From JAAYHV01 sp035268985 (GTDB lineage Bacteria > Bacillota > Clostridia > Peptostreptococcales > Anaerovoracaceae), in assembly GCA_035268985.1 (NCBI GenBank), contig DATFJV010000103.1:1-6706 (forward strand): a stretch of 6,706 nt of DNA. The letters run 5' to 3'. Positions 1-6,190 of this stretch are shown here, piece after piece. Both the position numbers and the translations under genes were made by a program. Below the pieces are notes generated by a model. That model searched no databases, had not been told where the DNA came from, and was given only the letters and a program-made list of their open reading frames with translations. Position 1 is the first letter of the stretch. Each line of letters starts with the position of its first letter.

Positions 1-258
1 GGCGAAATAATTTATGGATATGGAAACACGGGGAAAGATAAGAATGAGGGATTCATAAGAAAAAATGCCATATTTACAAATACTTTAGGGCCAATGCTGG
101 CTGTTAATATGGAATATACTATGAGATTACTCGAAAAAGCACTTTTCATTGAAGAAGCTGTAAATATAAACAATGATTTAATGGATATAGACGGAGTTTC
201 CTTTGATATAAAAAAAGATTTTATATTAAACAAAGAAACGAAGCTAAATAACAAATAA
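1..258 (+). CDS. GatD-like glutamine amidotransferase, C-terminal part (5' end outside window)
   Basis: The frame is open from base 1 to a TAA at 256-258, giving the last 85 residues of a longer protein. The segment GYGNTGKDKNEGF, followed by a short strand and then LGPML, matches the C-terminal region of GatD-type, CobB/CobQ-like class I glutamine amidotransferases. GatD supplies ammonia to the Mur-ligase-like partner MurT, which amidates the D-glutamate of lipid II in the cytoplasm; the murT partner would be expected just upstream, outside the window. In GatD the family motif here is TYLHGP, carrying the catalytic histidine. This protein reads TNTLGP (residues 28-33 of the visible part), so that histidine appears to be missing. 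About 50 residues follow, ending in a polar, Asn/Lys-rich tail. The next gene starts 12 bases later, so the two are probably co-transcribed. The family call rests on a short C-terminal piece. A divergent or inactive paralogue, or another CobQ-like amidotransferase, remains possible. Confidence 0.65.
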   Translation, partial: GEIIYGYGNTGKDKNEGFIRKNAIFTNTLGPMLAVNMEYTMRLLEKALFIEEAVNINNDLMDIDGVSFDIKKDFILNKETKLNNK

Positions 259-260
259 AA

Positions 261-264
261 GGAG
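261..264 (+). promoter_or_regulatory. ribosome binding site deciding the GTG start of the M50 protease
   Basis: AAAGGAG ends at 264, six bases before the GTG at 271. The next in-frame ATG, at 307, lacks a comparable purine-rich site and would remove the N-terminal residues ahead of the first hydrophobic segment. This supports GTG initiation. Confidence 0.75.
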
Positions 265-270
265 TATTAA

Positions 271-987
271 GTGAAGAGATTTTTTAACTCTGGTGTTGGA
301 ATAATAATGATTCTAATACTAGTAAGTAATTTTGTAAGTGGGGGACTGAGTAATCCGGGGGAATATATTTATCATATATTAATAATGTTACCAGGCATTA
401 TTATTGGTCTGTCATTTCATGAATTTGCACACGGATATGTATCATATAAATTGGGTGATCCAACACCAAAGTATCAAGGAAGATTGACGTTAAATCCTAA
501 GGCTCACTTTGATCCCTTTGGATTTTTAGCTTTAGTATTTATGGGGTTTGGTTGGGGAATACCTGTTGAGATTAATCCCAGTTATTATAAGAATAAACGT
601 AGAGATGAACTTTTAGTGGCTTTTGCTGGTGTTACAATGAACCTAGTAATTGCAATAATCACGGCATTTGTTGTAAAGATTATTTTATATTCAAATCCAT
701 ATATTACCGATGATAGCATTATGAGTATAGTTATAAGTATATTGATGGGAGTGGTATCAGTTAATATTATACTTCTTGTATTTAACCTTATTCCAATACC
801 TCCTTTGGATGGGTTCAATGTAATTACACAAATATTTAATCTTAGAGGAACTAAATTTTACTATACTGTATATAAAAATGGGTTTTTGATTTTACTTGTG
901 CTATTACTAGTAGGAGTAGTAGATAAAGTAATTGGCCCAGCTTATTATTTCATATACAGCTTGATAGTAAATAATATAATTTTATAG
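271..987 (+). CDS. site-2 protease family (M50) membrane zinc metalloprotease
   Basis: This 238-residue polytopic membrane protein has the hallmarks of the short M50 family without a PDZ domain. The zinc motif HEFAH lies at residues 50-54 within a hydrophobic segment: H50 and H54 are zinc ligands and E51 is the catalytic base. A conserved LNPKAHFDPFG stretch follows at 74-84. The second active-site motif, FNLIPIPPLDG at 171-181, carries the third zinc ligand, D180. Hydrophobic segments at roughly 10-24, 33-56, 84-97, 115-140, 149-176 and 203-222 suggest about six membrane passes. Members of this family cleave substrates within or next to the membrane, but this short subfamily has few defined substrates, so the target is unknown. 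The GTG start is supported by a GGAG site six bases upstream. It follows the GatD-like gene by 12 bases and probably shares its transcript. All metal ligands are present, so it should be active. Confidence 0.9.
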   Translation: MKRFFNSGVGIIMILILVSNFVSGGLSNPGEYIYHILIMLPGIIIGLSFHEFAHGYVSYKLGDPTPKYQGRLTLNPKAHFDPFGFLALVFMGFGWGIPVEINPSYYKNKRRDELLVAFAGVTMNLVIAIITAFVVKIILYSNPYITDDSIMSIVISILMGVVSVNIILLVFNLIPIPPLDGFNVITQIFNLRGTKFYYTVYKNGFLILLVLLLVGVVDKVIGPAYYFIYSLIVNNIIL

Positions 988-988
988 C
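961..988 (+). promoter_or_regulatory. candidate sigma-A promoter for clpB
   Basis: TTGATA (961-966), a 16-base spacer and TATAGC (983-988) overlap the last codons of the protease gene. This would start transcription near 995 and place the CIRCE element in the transcribed leader, a normal arrangement for CIRCE genes. The -10 match is only 4 of 6. An alternative is TTCACA (1014-1019) with TACATA (1036-1041), whose -10 would lie in the CIRCE loop. Sequence alone does not decide between them. Confidence 0.4.
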
Positions 989-1026
989 GACTTAAGTAAA
1001 AAATCACACAATCTTCACAAGAACAA

Positions 1027-1053
1027 TTAGCACTCTACATACGAGAGTGCTAA
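1027..1053 (+). promoter_or_regulatory. CIRCE element, HrcA operator
   Basis: TTAGCACTC (1027-1035), nine bases, then GAGTGCTAA (1045-1053) matches the CIRCE consensus perfectly in both arms and in spacer length. Two further A-T pairs (1025-1026 with 1054-1055) extend the symmetry. CIRCE is the binding site of the HrcA repressor, which releases class I heat-shock genes when GroEL is titrated by unfolded protein. It lies 30 bases upstream of the clpB start codon, so clpB is predicted to belong to the HrcA regulon in this organism. Confidence 0.97.
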
Positions 1054-1070
1054 TTTTAATTTAGTAAAAA

Positions 1071-1079
1071 AAAGGAGGT
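1071..1079 (+). promoter_or_regulatory. strong ribosome binding site of clpB
   Basis: AAAGGAGGT lies four bases before the ATG at 1084. It is a near-perfect anti-SD match and fixes the full-length clpB start. Confidence 0.85.
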
Positions 1080-1083
1080 CATT

Positions 1084-3675
1084 ATGAACATAGATAAATA
1101 CACTCAAAGCATGCAAACAACGGTGATGGATGCTCAAAATACTGCAATATCTTTAGGTCATCAATTTATTGATTGTGAGCATATTCATTATGCCCTTTTA
1201 AATCAAAATGACGGTTTGATTTCTAGATTATTGGAAGCGATGGGAAAAGAAAAATCAAATATTAAAAATGATTTAAATGATTACTTGGAAAATCTACCTA
1301 AGGTATCTGGTGATGGGACATCCATATACATGACAAGAAATTTGAATAATATATTAATGAATGCGGAGAAAATTGCTAATAAAATGAAAGACGAGTATGT
1401 TAGCGTTGAACATACATACTTGGCATTAATTGAAGATAAAAAAGGTTTTTCAGGAGAAATAGTTAAAAAATACAATATAAATAAAGAAGAATTTTTAGAG
1501 AAACTAAATGGTGTAAGAGGGAACCAAAGAATAACTAATCAGAATCCTGAAAATAATTACGATGCTTTAAATAAATACGGTATTGATTTAGTTGAAGCGG
1601 CTAGAACTGGTAAACTAGATCCAGTAATTGGTAGGGACGAAGAAATAAGAAGGACCATTCAAATACTATCTAGAAGGACCAAGAACAACCCTGTATTGAT
1701 AGGAGAACCTGGTGTAGGTAAAACTGCTGTAGTTGAAGGGTTGGCCCTAAGAATCGTCAATGGTGACGTTCCAGAAGGTCTTAAGGATAAAACTATATTT
1801 TCCCTTGATATGGGATCTCTTATTGCAGGAGCTAAATTTAGAGGTGAATTCGAAGAAAGATTGAAGGCAGTGTTAAATGAAATTGATAAGTCCGAAGGCA
1901 AAATAATACTATTTATAGATGAATTACATAATATAGTAGGTGCTGGTAAAACAGAAGGTTCTATGGATGCTGGTAATCTTTTAAAACCGAAACTAGCAAG
2001 GGGAGAGCTTCATTGCATAGGTGCAACAACTTTAGATGAATATCAAAAGCATATAGAAAAGGATGCGGCCCTTGAAAGGCGTTTTCAAAAGGTAATGATA
2101 AATGAACCAACGGTGGAAGACACTATTTCAATATTAAGGGGTTTGAAAGAAAGGTTTGAAATACATCATGGAGTAAGAATTGCCGATGGAGCTTTAATTG
2201 CCTGTGCAAATTTATCAAATAGGTATATAAGTGATAGATTCTTACCTGATAAGGCAATTGATCTGATGGATGAAGCTGCTGCTAGAATTCGTACTGAAAT
2301 TGACAGTATGCCAACAGAACTTGATGATATTTCTAGAAAAATAATGCAACTTGAAATTGAAAAGCAGGCATTGTCTAAAGAAAAAGATAAATCTTCAAAA
2401 TCTAGGCTAGAAACAATTGATTTAGAATTATCAGAATTAAAAGATAAGAATAACGTATTAAGAGCAAGATGGGAAAACGAAAAAGAAAGTATTGCTTCCC
2501 TGAAGGATAAAAAACAAAGGATAGAGGATGTTAAACTTGAAATAGAAAATGCAGAAAGAAACTATGATCTTGAAAAATTGGCTAAACTAAAATATGGGAC
2601 TTTACCTGAACTTGAAAAAGAAATTGCCATGGAACAAGAAAAAGTAGACAAGAAAAAGGAAGAATGTCTGTTAAAGGAAGAAGTAGGAGAGGAAGAAATA
2701 TCGGTAGTTATATCCAATTGGACGGGTATACCTTTAGAAAAATTAATTGAAACTGAAAGGGAAAAACTTATTAAACTTCCTGAAATACTTCATAAAAGAG
2801 TGGTAGGTCAAGATGAAGGCATTAAGGCAGTGTCGGATGCTATATTAAGAGCAAGAGCTGGGCTTAAAGATGAAAACAAACCTATTGGTTCTTTCATATT
2901 CCTAGGTCCTACAGGTGTGGGGAAAACAGAACTTGCAAAGACATTAAGTGAAAGTTTGTTTGATACTGAAAAAAATATGATCAGAATAGATATGTCTGAA
3001 TATATGGAAAAGCACTCTGTGTCGAGGCTAGTGGGCTCTCCCCCAGGATACGTGGGTTATGATGAAGGTGGTCAACTTACGGAGGCTGTGAGAAGAAAGC
3101 CATATAGTGTAATTTTATTTGATGAAATAGAAAAGGCTCACCCAGATGTTTTTAATATTTTATTACAGCTATTAGATGATGGTAGGTTAACAGATAATAA
3201 GGGTAGAACAGTAGATTTTAAAAATACAATAATAATTATGACATCAAATTTAGGAAGCGGTTACCTAATGGAAAATGTTAAAGCAGATGGAAGCATTGAT
3301 GAATCAACTAGAAATTTAGTATTAACTGAAATGAAAAAGTATTTTAAACCTGAATTTTTAAATAGAATAGATGAAAATGTAATATTTAGTCCGCTTACTT
3401 TGCAAGATATTGTAAAGATTATAGAATTAACCATGGTAGCTTTAGTTGGGAAATTAAAAGATAAAGGAATAAGCATTGAACTAACTGATAAGGCAAAGGA
3501 AGTAATTGCTAAAGAAGCATATGATCCTGTGTTTGGAGCTAGACCTGTAAAGAGGTACATACAAGGATACATAGAAACACAAGTCGCTAAAATGATAATA
3601 TCAGGTAATGTGAAAGAAGGTAATAAAATATTTGTAGATGGTAACAACGAAAGGCTTGATTATTCTGTTAAATAG
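1084..3675 (+). CDS. clpB: ATP-dependent chaperone/disaggregase ClpB
   Basis: This 863-residue cytoplasmic AAA+ protein has the full ClpB architecture. Family knowledge: ClpB hexamers thread aggregated proteins through a central pore and work with DnaK-DnaJ-GrpE to refold them. An N-terminal Clp repeat domain spans about 1-145. The first ATPase ring domain has Walker A GEPGVGKT (207-214), Walker B ILFIDE (275-280) and paired arginines at 332-333. The coiled-coil middle domain, diagnostic of ClpB rather than ClpC or ClpA, covers about 410-535 and is rich in Glu and Lys. The second ring has Walker A GPTGVGKT (608-615), Walker B VILFDE (676-681), pore loop GYVGYD (655-660) and the GAR sensor-2 motif (818-820). 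Pore loop 1 reads KFRG (251-254) where KYRG is usual, a conservative aromatic change. There is no ClpP-binding IGL/F loop evident, as expected. Length and ends fit the family. A perfect CIRCE in the leader predicts HrcA-controlled heat induction. Confidence 0.98.
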   Translation: MNIDKYTQSMQTTVMDAQNTAISLGHQFIDCEHIHYALLNQNDGLISRLLEAMGKEKSNIKNDLNDYLENLPKVSGDGTSIYMTRNLNNILMNAEKIANKMKDEYVSVEHTYLALIEDKKGFSGEIVKKYNINKEEFLEKLNGVRGNQRITNQNPENNYDALNKYGIDLVEAARTGKLDPVIGRDEEIRRTIQILSRRTKNNPVLIGEPGVGKTAVVEGLALRIVNGDVPEGLKDKTIFSLDMGSLIAGAKFRGEFEERLKAVLNEIDKSEGKIILFIDELHNIVGAGKTEGSMDAGNLLKPKLARGELHCIGATTLDEYQKHIEKDAALERRFQKVMINEPTVEDTISILRGLKERFEIHHGVRIADGALIACANLSNRYISDRFLPDKAIDLMDEAAARIRTEIDSMPTELDDISRKIMQLEIEKQALSKEKDKSSKSRLETIDLELSELKDKNNVLRARWENEKESIASLKDKKQRIEDVKLEIENAERNYDLEKLAKLKYGTLPELEKEIAMEQEKVDKKKEECLLKEEVGEEEISVVISNWTGIPLEKLIETEREKLIKLPEILHKRVVGQDEGIKAVSDAILRARAGLKDENKPIGSFIFLGPTGVGKTELAKTLSESLFDTEKNMIRIDMSEYMEKHSVSRLVGSPPGYVGYDEGGQLTEAVRRKPYSVILFDEIEKAHPDVFNILLQLLDDGRLTDNKGRTVDFKNTIIIMTSNLGSGYLMENVKADGSIDESTRNLVLTEMKKYFKPEFLNRIDENVIFSPLTLQDIVKIIELTMVALVGKLKDKGISIELTDKAKEVIAKEAYDPVFGARPVKRYIQGYIETQVAKMIISGNVKEGNKIFVDGNNERLDYSVK

Positions 3676-3684
3676 TTAAAAATC

Positions 3685-3713
3685 TTGCTAATAGTAGAAA
3701 TGAGTAGTATAAT
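3685..3713 (+). promoter_or_regulatory. sigma-A promoter of the alpha/beta hydrolase gene
   Basis: TTGCTA (3685-3690), a 17-base spacer and a perfect TATAAT (3708-3713) lie just after the clpB stop codon. Transcription would begin near 3720, about 30 bases before the ATG. I see no hairpin terminator between clpB and this promoter, so some read-through from clpB is also possible. Confidence 0.7.
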
Positions 3714-3738
3714 TTTTATATACTAATGTACTAATAGT

Positions 3739-3745
3739 AGGAGGT
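3739..3745 (+). promoter_or_regulatory. ribosome binding site of the hydrolase gene
   Basis: AGGAGGT lies four bases before the ATG at 3750. The 14 bases from here through the ATG are identical to those at the clpB start (1073-1086). Confidence 0.8.
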
Positions 3746-3749
3746 CATT

Positions 3750-4676
3750 ATGGAAAGAAGAGAGTTCTACAGAGTTTCATCTAACGGAGAAGGACAATTA
3801 TTTTCAAGAAGTTGGATTAGTGATAAACCATGGTGCATAGTTCAAATTGTTCATGGTATGGCAGAGCATAGTAAAAGGTATGATGATTTTGCTGCTAAAC
3901 TAACGGATATAGGGTGTAATGTATATGCTAATGATCATATTGGACACGGGATGAGCAAGCAAGGTCATAGAGGTACATTTGCTATGCAAAAAGGTGGTTT
4001 TGACTATGTTTTGGAAGATATGCATTCTTTATTTGAGTATGCAGAAGAAGAATCTGGTAAAATGCCTAAAATACTTTTAGGACACAGTATGGGTAGCATT
4101 TTAGCAGAATTATATGCATCAACATATCAAGACATTGATGGTATGATATTATCTGGCACAGTTGCACCAAATAAATCAGTAGGGGCAGCTATTGGAATAG
4201 CTAATATCCACATTGCAATGCATGGTTATACTTCAGTATCAAAGATTTTAGATAAACTTACCAATACCAATTTGGAAGCTGAAGGAGATAGCCCTATAGC
4301 GAAATATTCTTGGCTTACTAGGGATATGGATATTGTTAAAAAGTATGCCGAGGATGAAGACTGTGGCTTTAGCTTTTCGGCGTCAGCCAATAGGGAAATG
4401 TTTATAGGTTTAAAACATGTAACTAATAAAGCATGGGCTGGCAAAGTACCTAGAGTTCCAGTACTGATTTTAGGCGGATCCGAAGATCCTGCTGGAAATA
4501 AAGGTGATGCACCTAAATATTACTTCGAAAAATTGAAAAATGAAGGTAATGATGAAGTTAGTATTAAAATTTATGAAGGGGCTAAGCATGAGATACTGAA
4601 TGAAATCAATAAGGGAGAAGTATATGAAGATATAATGACTTGGCTTGAAAAGAAAATACAAGAGCAATTACTTTAA
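3750..4676 (+). CDS. alpha/beta hydrolase, lysophospholipase/monoacylglycerol lipase-like (serine hydrolase)
   Basis: This 308-residue protein has the fold and catalytic residues of the Hydrolase_4 / PldB-like group. The oxyanion-hole motif VHGMAEHSKRY lies at 34-44, and a DHIGHGMS segment at 62-69 is typical of the lysophospholipase/monoglyceride-lipase branch. The nucleophile elbow GHSMG (111-115) puts the catalytic serine at S113. The likely acid is D246, in the loop after strand LILGG, and the likely base is H280, in GAKHEILNE. A cap region lies between about 140 and 225. I see no signal peptide or membrane segment, so it should be cytoplasmic. Relatives hydrolyse monoacylglycerols, lysophospholipids or other small esters; the actual substrate cannot be read from sequence. 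It has its own promoter and strong ribosome binding site. Its last codons lie in a hairpin shared with the convergent gntR gene, which it overlaps by 4 bases. Confidence 0.9.
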   Translation: MERREFYRVSSNGEGQLFSRSWISDKPWCIVQIVHGMAEHSKRYDDFAAKLTDIGCNVYANDHIGHGMSKQGHRGTFAMQKGGFDYVLEDMHSLFEYAEEESGKMPKILLGHSMGSILAELYASTYQDIDGMILSGTVAPNKSVGAAIGIANIHIAMHGYTSVSKILDKLTNTNLEAEGDSPIAKYSWLTRDMDIVKKYAEDEDCGFSFSASANREMFIGLKHVTNKAWAGKVPRVPVLILGGSEDPAGNKGDAPKYYFEKLKNEGNDEVSIKIYEGAKHEILNEINKGEVYEDIMTWLEKKIQEQLL

Positions 4677-4688
4677 AAGTAATTGCTC
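4662..4688. terminator. shared hairpin at the convergent hydrolase/gntR ends, likely bidirectional terminator
   Basis: GAGCAATTACTT (4662-4673) and AAGTAATTGCTC (4677-4688) form a perfect 12-bp stem around a three-base loop. On the minus strand the stem is followed by a T-rich tract (complement of the A-rich bases about 4645-4660). On the plus strand the downstream run is only moderately T-rich. Termination of gntR is therefore better supported than that of the hydrolase. The stem encodes the final residues of both proteins, and the loop is the hydrolase stop codon. Confidence 0.7.
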
Positions 4689-5338
4689 ATTCTTCGTAGT
4701 TTAGTTTGTTGCATGTGATAATCCATAGCTTTTTTCCCTGCTGCAACATTTCGATTCTTAACAGCTTCGAATATTGCTTTATGTTCCGCTAGAATTGTGG
4801 TTAAGTAATCATCTGTTATTAAAGTTACAGGTGATGTGTCTTTTAAATAGATTTGATAAGAAGTAAGCATTTGCTCTAACATCTTGTTTCCAGTAGCTTT
4901 ATATAGTATACTGTGGAAAGTCGAGTTGATGCTAAGCACTTTATCCGTATCATTTTTTAAAGTATAGAACTCCATGAATTCAAAGGTTTCTTCGAGGGAA
5001 TCGATTGTATCATTTTGCATACGAGTTATAGCCCATTCGATTGCTTGTACTTCTGTAATTCTTCTAAGTTCAAACATATCGGAGATATCTCGATTATTAA
5101 GACCTATGACAAAGGCACCTCGATTGGGTATATTTTCAATCAGTCCCTCAGTTTCTAATTGTCGTAAAGCTTCTCTTACAGGTGTTCTGCTAACATTATA
5201 CTGTTCACAAATACTTTGTTCTGTAAGCTTTGAATTAGATTTAAGTTTGCCTGAAAGAATATCTTTTCTAATCATACAAAAAAGATTGTTTGATAACGGT
5301 TGGTTGGAAGTCTCGTCGTTTAGATTTATAGATATCAT
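4673..5338 (-). CDS. GntR-family transcriptional regulator, FadR subfamily with FCD ligand-binding domain
   Basis: This 221-residue DNA-binding protein begins with a winged helix-turn-helix of the GntR type at about 15-80. The signature KLTEQSICEQYNVSRTPVREAL at 38-58 and the wing ENIPNRGAFV at 68-77 are clear. An all-helical FCD effector domain follows at about 85-212. FCD domains often bind a metal through one Asp and three His and sense a small carboxylic acid. Here H142, H186 and H208 match in position and spacing, but the Asp expected four residues before the first His is N138. Length is normal. The ATG at 5338 is preceded by GAAAGG with a six-base gap. The gene is divergent from nth and convergent with the hydrolase. 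A TGTATACA palindrome at its predicted transcription start suggests autoregulation. The effector is unknown, and no catabolic operon lies next to it to suggest one. Confidence 0.93.
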   Translation of the reverse strand: MISINLNDETSNQPLSNNLFCMIRKDILSGKLKSNSKLTEQSICEQYNVSRTPVREALRQLETEGLIENIPNRGAFVIGLNNRDISDMFELRRITEVQAIEWAITRMQNDTIDSLEETFEFMEFYTLKNDTDKVLSINSTFHSILYKATGNKMLEQMLTSYQIYLKDTSPVTLITDDYLTTILAEHKAIFEAVKNRNVAAGKKAMDYHMQQTKLRRMSNYF

Positions 5339-5344
5339 AATGTG

Positions 5345-5350
5345 CCTTTC
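5345..5350 (-). promoter_or_regulatory. ribosome binding site of gntR
   Basis: Read on the minus strand this is GAAAGG, six bases before the ATG. It is a moderate site that supports the chosen start. Confidence 0.55.
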
Positions 5351-5371
5351 TTACTTATAGAATACCAATAA

Positions 5372-5400
5372 TTGTCATCTGATGTATACAATTATATTAA
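5372..5400 (+). promoter_or_regulatory. nth: candidate promoter of nth
   Basis: TTGTCA (5372-5377), a 17-base spacer and TATTAA (5395-5400) could drive nth, starting near 5407. The -10 match is only 4 of 6. It overlaps the opposing gntR promoter, so both would share the intergenic palindrome. Confidence 0.45.
5383..5390. promoter_or_regulatory. candidate GntR-family operator
   Basis: TGTATACA is a perfect 8-bp palindrome carrying the GT...AC core typical of FadR-subfamily operators. It sits at the predicted start of gntR and inside the spacer of the candidate nth promoter. A wider inverted repeat, ATAATTGT (5368-5375) and ACAATTAT (5388-5395), encloses it. Autorepression of gntR is the simplest reading; an effect on nth is possible. 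Both are inferences. Confidence 0.5.
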
Positions 5401-5418
5401 TAAAAAACAATTTGTCAA
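5391..5418 (-). promoter_or_regulatory. sigma-A promoter of gntR
   Basis: On the minus strand, a perfect TTGACA (complement of 5413-5418), a 16-base spacer and a perfect TATAAT (complement of 5391-5396) form the best promoter in the window. Transcription should begin near 5384, about 45 bases before the gntR ATG. Confidence 0.8.
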
Positions 5419-5447
5419 TAGAAAATGGGAAAAGAGTGTACGATTAA

Positions 5448-6092
5448 ATGAAAGATTTAAATGAAATAGAATTAATACTTGATTTATTAAAACTAGAGTA
5501 TCCTAAAGCAAAGTGTGCTTTAGATTTTAATGATAAATTCCAGCTTTTAATTGCTGTCGCTTTATCTGCTCAAACTACAGACGAAAGTGTTAATAAAATT
5601 ACACCATTGTTGTTTGAAAAATATCCGGATGCAAAGTCATTATCTGAAGCAAATCAAGAGGATGTGGAAGAAATAATAAGGAGCATAGGTTTATATAAAA
5701 ATAAGGCTAGAAATATTATTGAAATAGCTAAATCAATAGTAAATGACTATTTAGGTTTAGTACCAAGAAATTATGAAGAACTAATTAAACTAAAAGGTGT
5801 TGGCAGAAAAACTGCAAATGTAATTTTATCTGTAGGATTTGGAAACCAAACAATTGCAGTGGATACTCATGTTTTTAGGGTGTCAAATAGGCTTGGTCTC
5901 GCCAATGCTAAAGATCCATTAACAACCGAGTATGATTTGATGGGGAAGATTCCGAAAGAAAGATGGACAGAGACCCACCATAGTTTAATATTTCATGGAA
6001 GAAATTGCTGCTTTGCTAGAAATCCAAATTGTGAGGAATGCATAATTAAGGATTTTTGCAATTATTATTTAAGAGAAAAAGGTGCCGATTAA
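5448..6092 (+). CDS. nth: endonuclease III (DNA glycosylase/AP lyase)
   Basis: This 214-residue enzyme starts base-excision repair by removing oxidised pyrimidines and cleaving the DNA backbone at the abasic site. The helix-hairpin-helix LKGVGRKTANVIL (115-127) contains the catalytic lysine K121, and the catalytic aspartate is D139 in AVDTHVFR. The LLIAVALSAQTTD segment at 33-45 is characteristic of the family. The [4Fe-4S] cluster motif C-x6-C-x2-C-x5-C is intact at C188, C195, C198 and C204. Length is that of the E. coli enzyme, and the residues before the LLIAV segment align with the usual N-terminus, which supports this start. The ribosome binding site is weak: only GGGAAAAGAG lies upstream, without AGGAGG, unlike its neighbours. 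The gene is divergent from gntR and ends in an intrinsic terminator, so it is probably a single-gene unit. Confidence 0.97.
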   Translation: MKDLNEIELILDLLKLEYPKAKCALDFNDKFQLLIAVALSAQTTDESVNKITPLLFEKYPDAKSLSEANQEDVEEIIRSIGLYKNKARNIIEIAKSIVNDYLGLVPRNYEELIKLKGVGRKTANVILSVGFGNQTIAVDTHVFRVSNRLGLANAKDPLTTEYDLMGKIPKERWTETHHSLIFHGRNCCFARNPNCEECIIKDFCNYYLREKGAD

Positions 6093-6116
6093 TATAAAGA
6101 ATTTCATATATTACAT

Positions 6117-6147
6117 AAATATTCTGATATATTCAGAATATTTTTTT
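6117..6147 (+). terminator. rho-independent terminator of nth
   Basis: AAATATTCTGA (6117-6127) and TCAGAATATTT (6133-6143) form an 11-bp stem with a five-base loop. An unbroken T run from 6141 to 6147 follows directly. The stem is AT-rich but perfect. It begins 24 bases after the nth stop codon and separates nth from the racemase gene. Confidence 0.85.
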
Positions 6148-6161
6148 GCATATAATCAAAT

Positions 6162-6167
6162 TATAAT
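6162..6167 (+). promoter_or_regulatory. candidate -10 box of the racemase-family gene
   Basis: TATAAT at 6162-6167 (and a second copy at 6151-6156) lies between the nth terminator and the next gene. No convincing -35 hexamer is found 16-18 bases upstream of either, so the promoter is only tentative. Its position after a terminator implies that some promoter must be here. Confidence 0.35.
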
Positions 6168-6179
6168 AGGAAAATATTC

Positions 6180-6185
6180 GGAGGT
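6180..6185 (+). promoter_or_regulatory. ribosome binding site of the racemase-family gene
   Basis: GGAGGT lies five bases before the ATG at 6191. It is a strong site and fixes the start. Confidence 0.8.
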
Positions 6186-6190
6186 AAACT

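Noticed and set aside
975..980. TATAAT near the end of the protease gene as the clpB -10 box
   Set aside because: No -35 hexamer lies at a workable distance; TTGATA at 961 is only 8 bases away. The 961-988 arrangement is a better candidate.
1073..1086. 14 bases identical at the clpB and hydrolase starts as a possible shared regulatory leader
   Set aside because: The match is a strong ribosome binding site plus a short spacer and the ATG. Upstream of it the two leaders differ, and the hydrolase has no CIRCE.
1834..1845. KFRG instead of KYRG in ClpB pore loop 1
   Set aside because: Phe for Tyr keeps the aromatic side chain that grips substrate and needs no special explanation. It is noted in the gene entry only.
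3261..3647. 128-codon open frame on the minus strand inside clpB
   Set aside because: It lies opposite the conserved second ATPase and C-terminal domain of ClpB, has no ribosome binding site, and its translation looks like an antisense shadow.
4974..5360. 128-codon open frame on the plus strand across gntR
   Set aside because: It is antisense to a well-supported regulator, without promoter, ribosome binding site or recognisable motifs.
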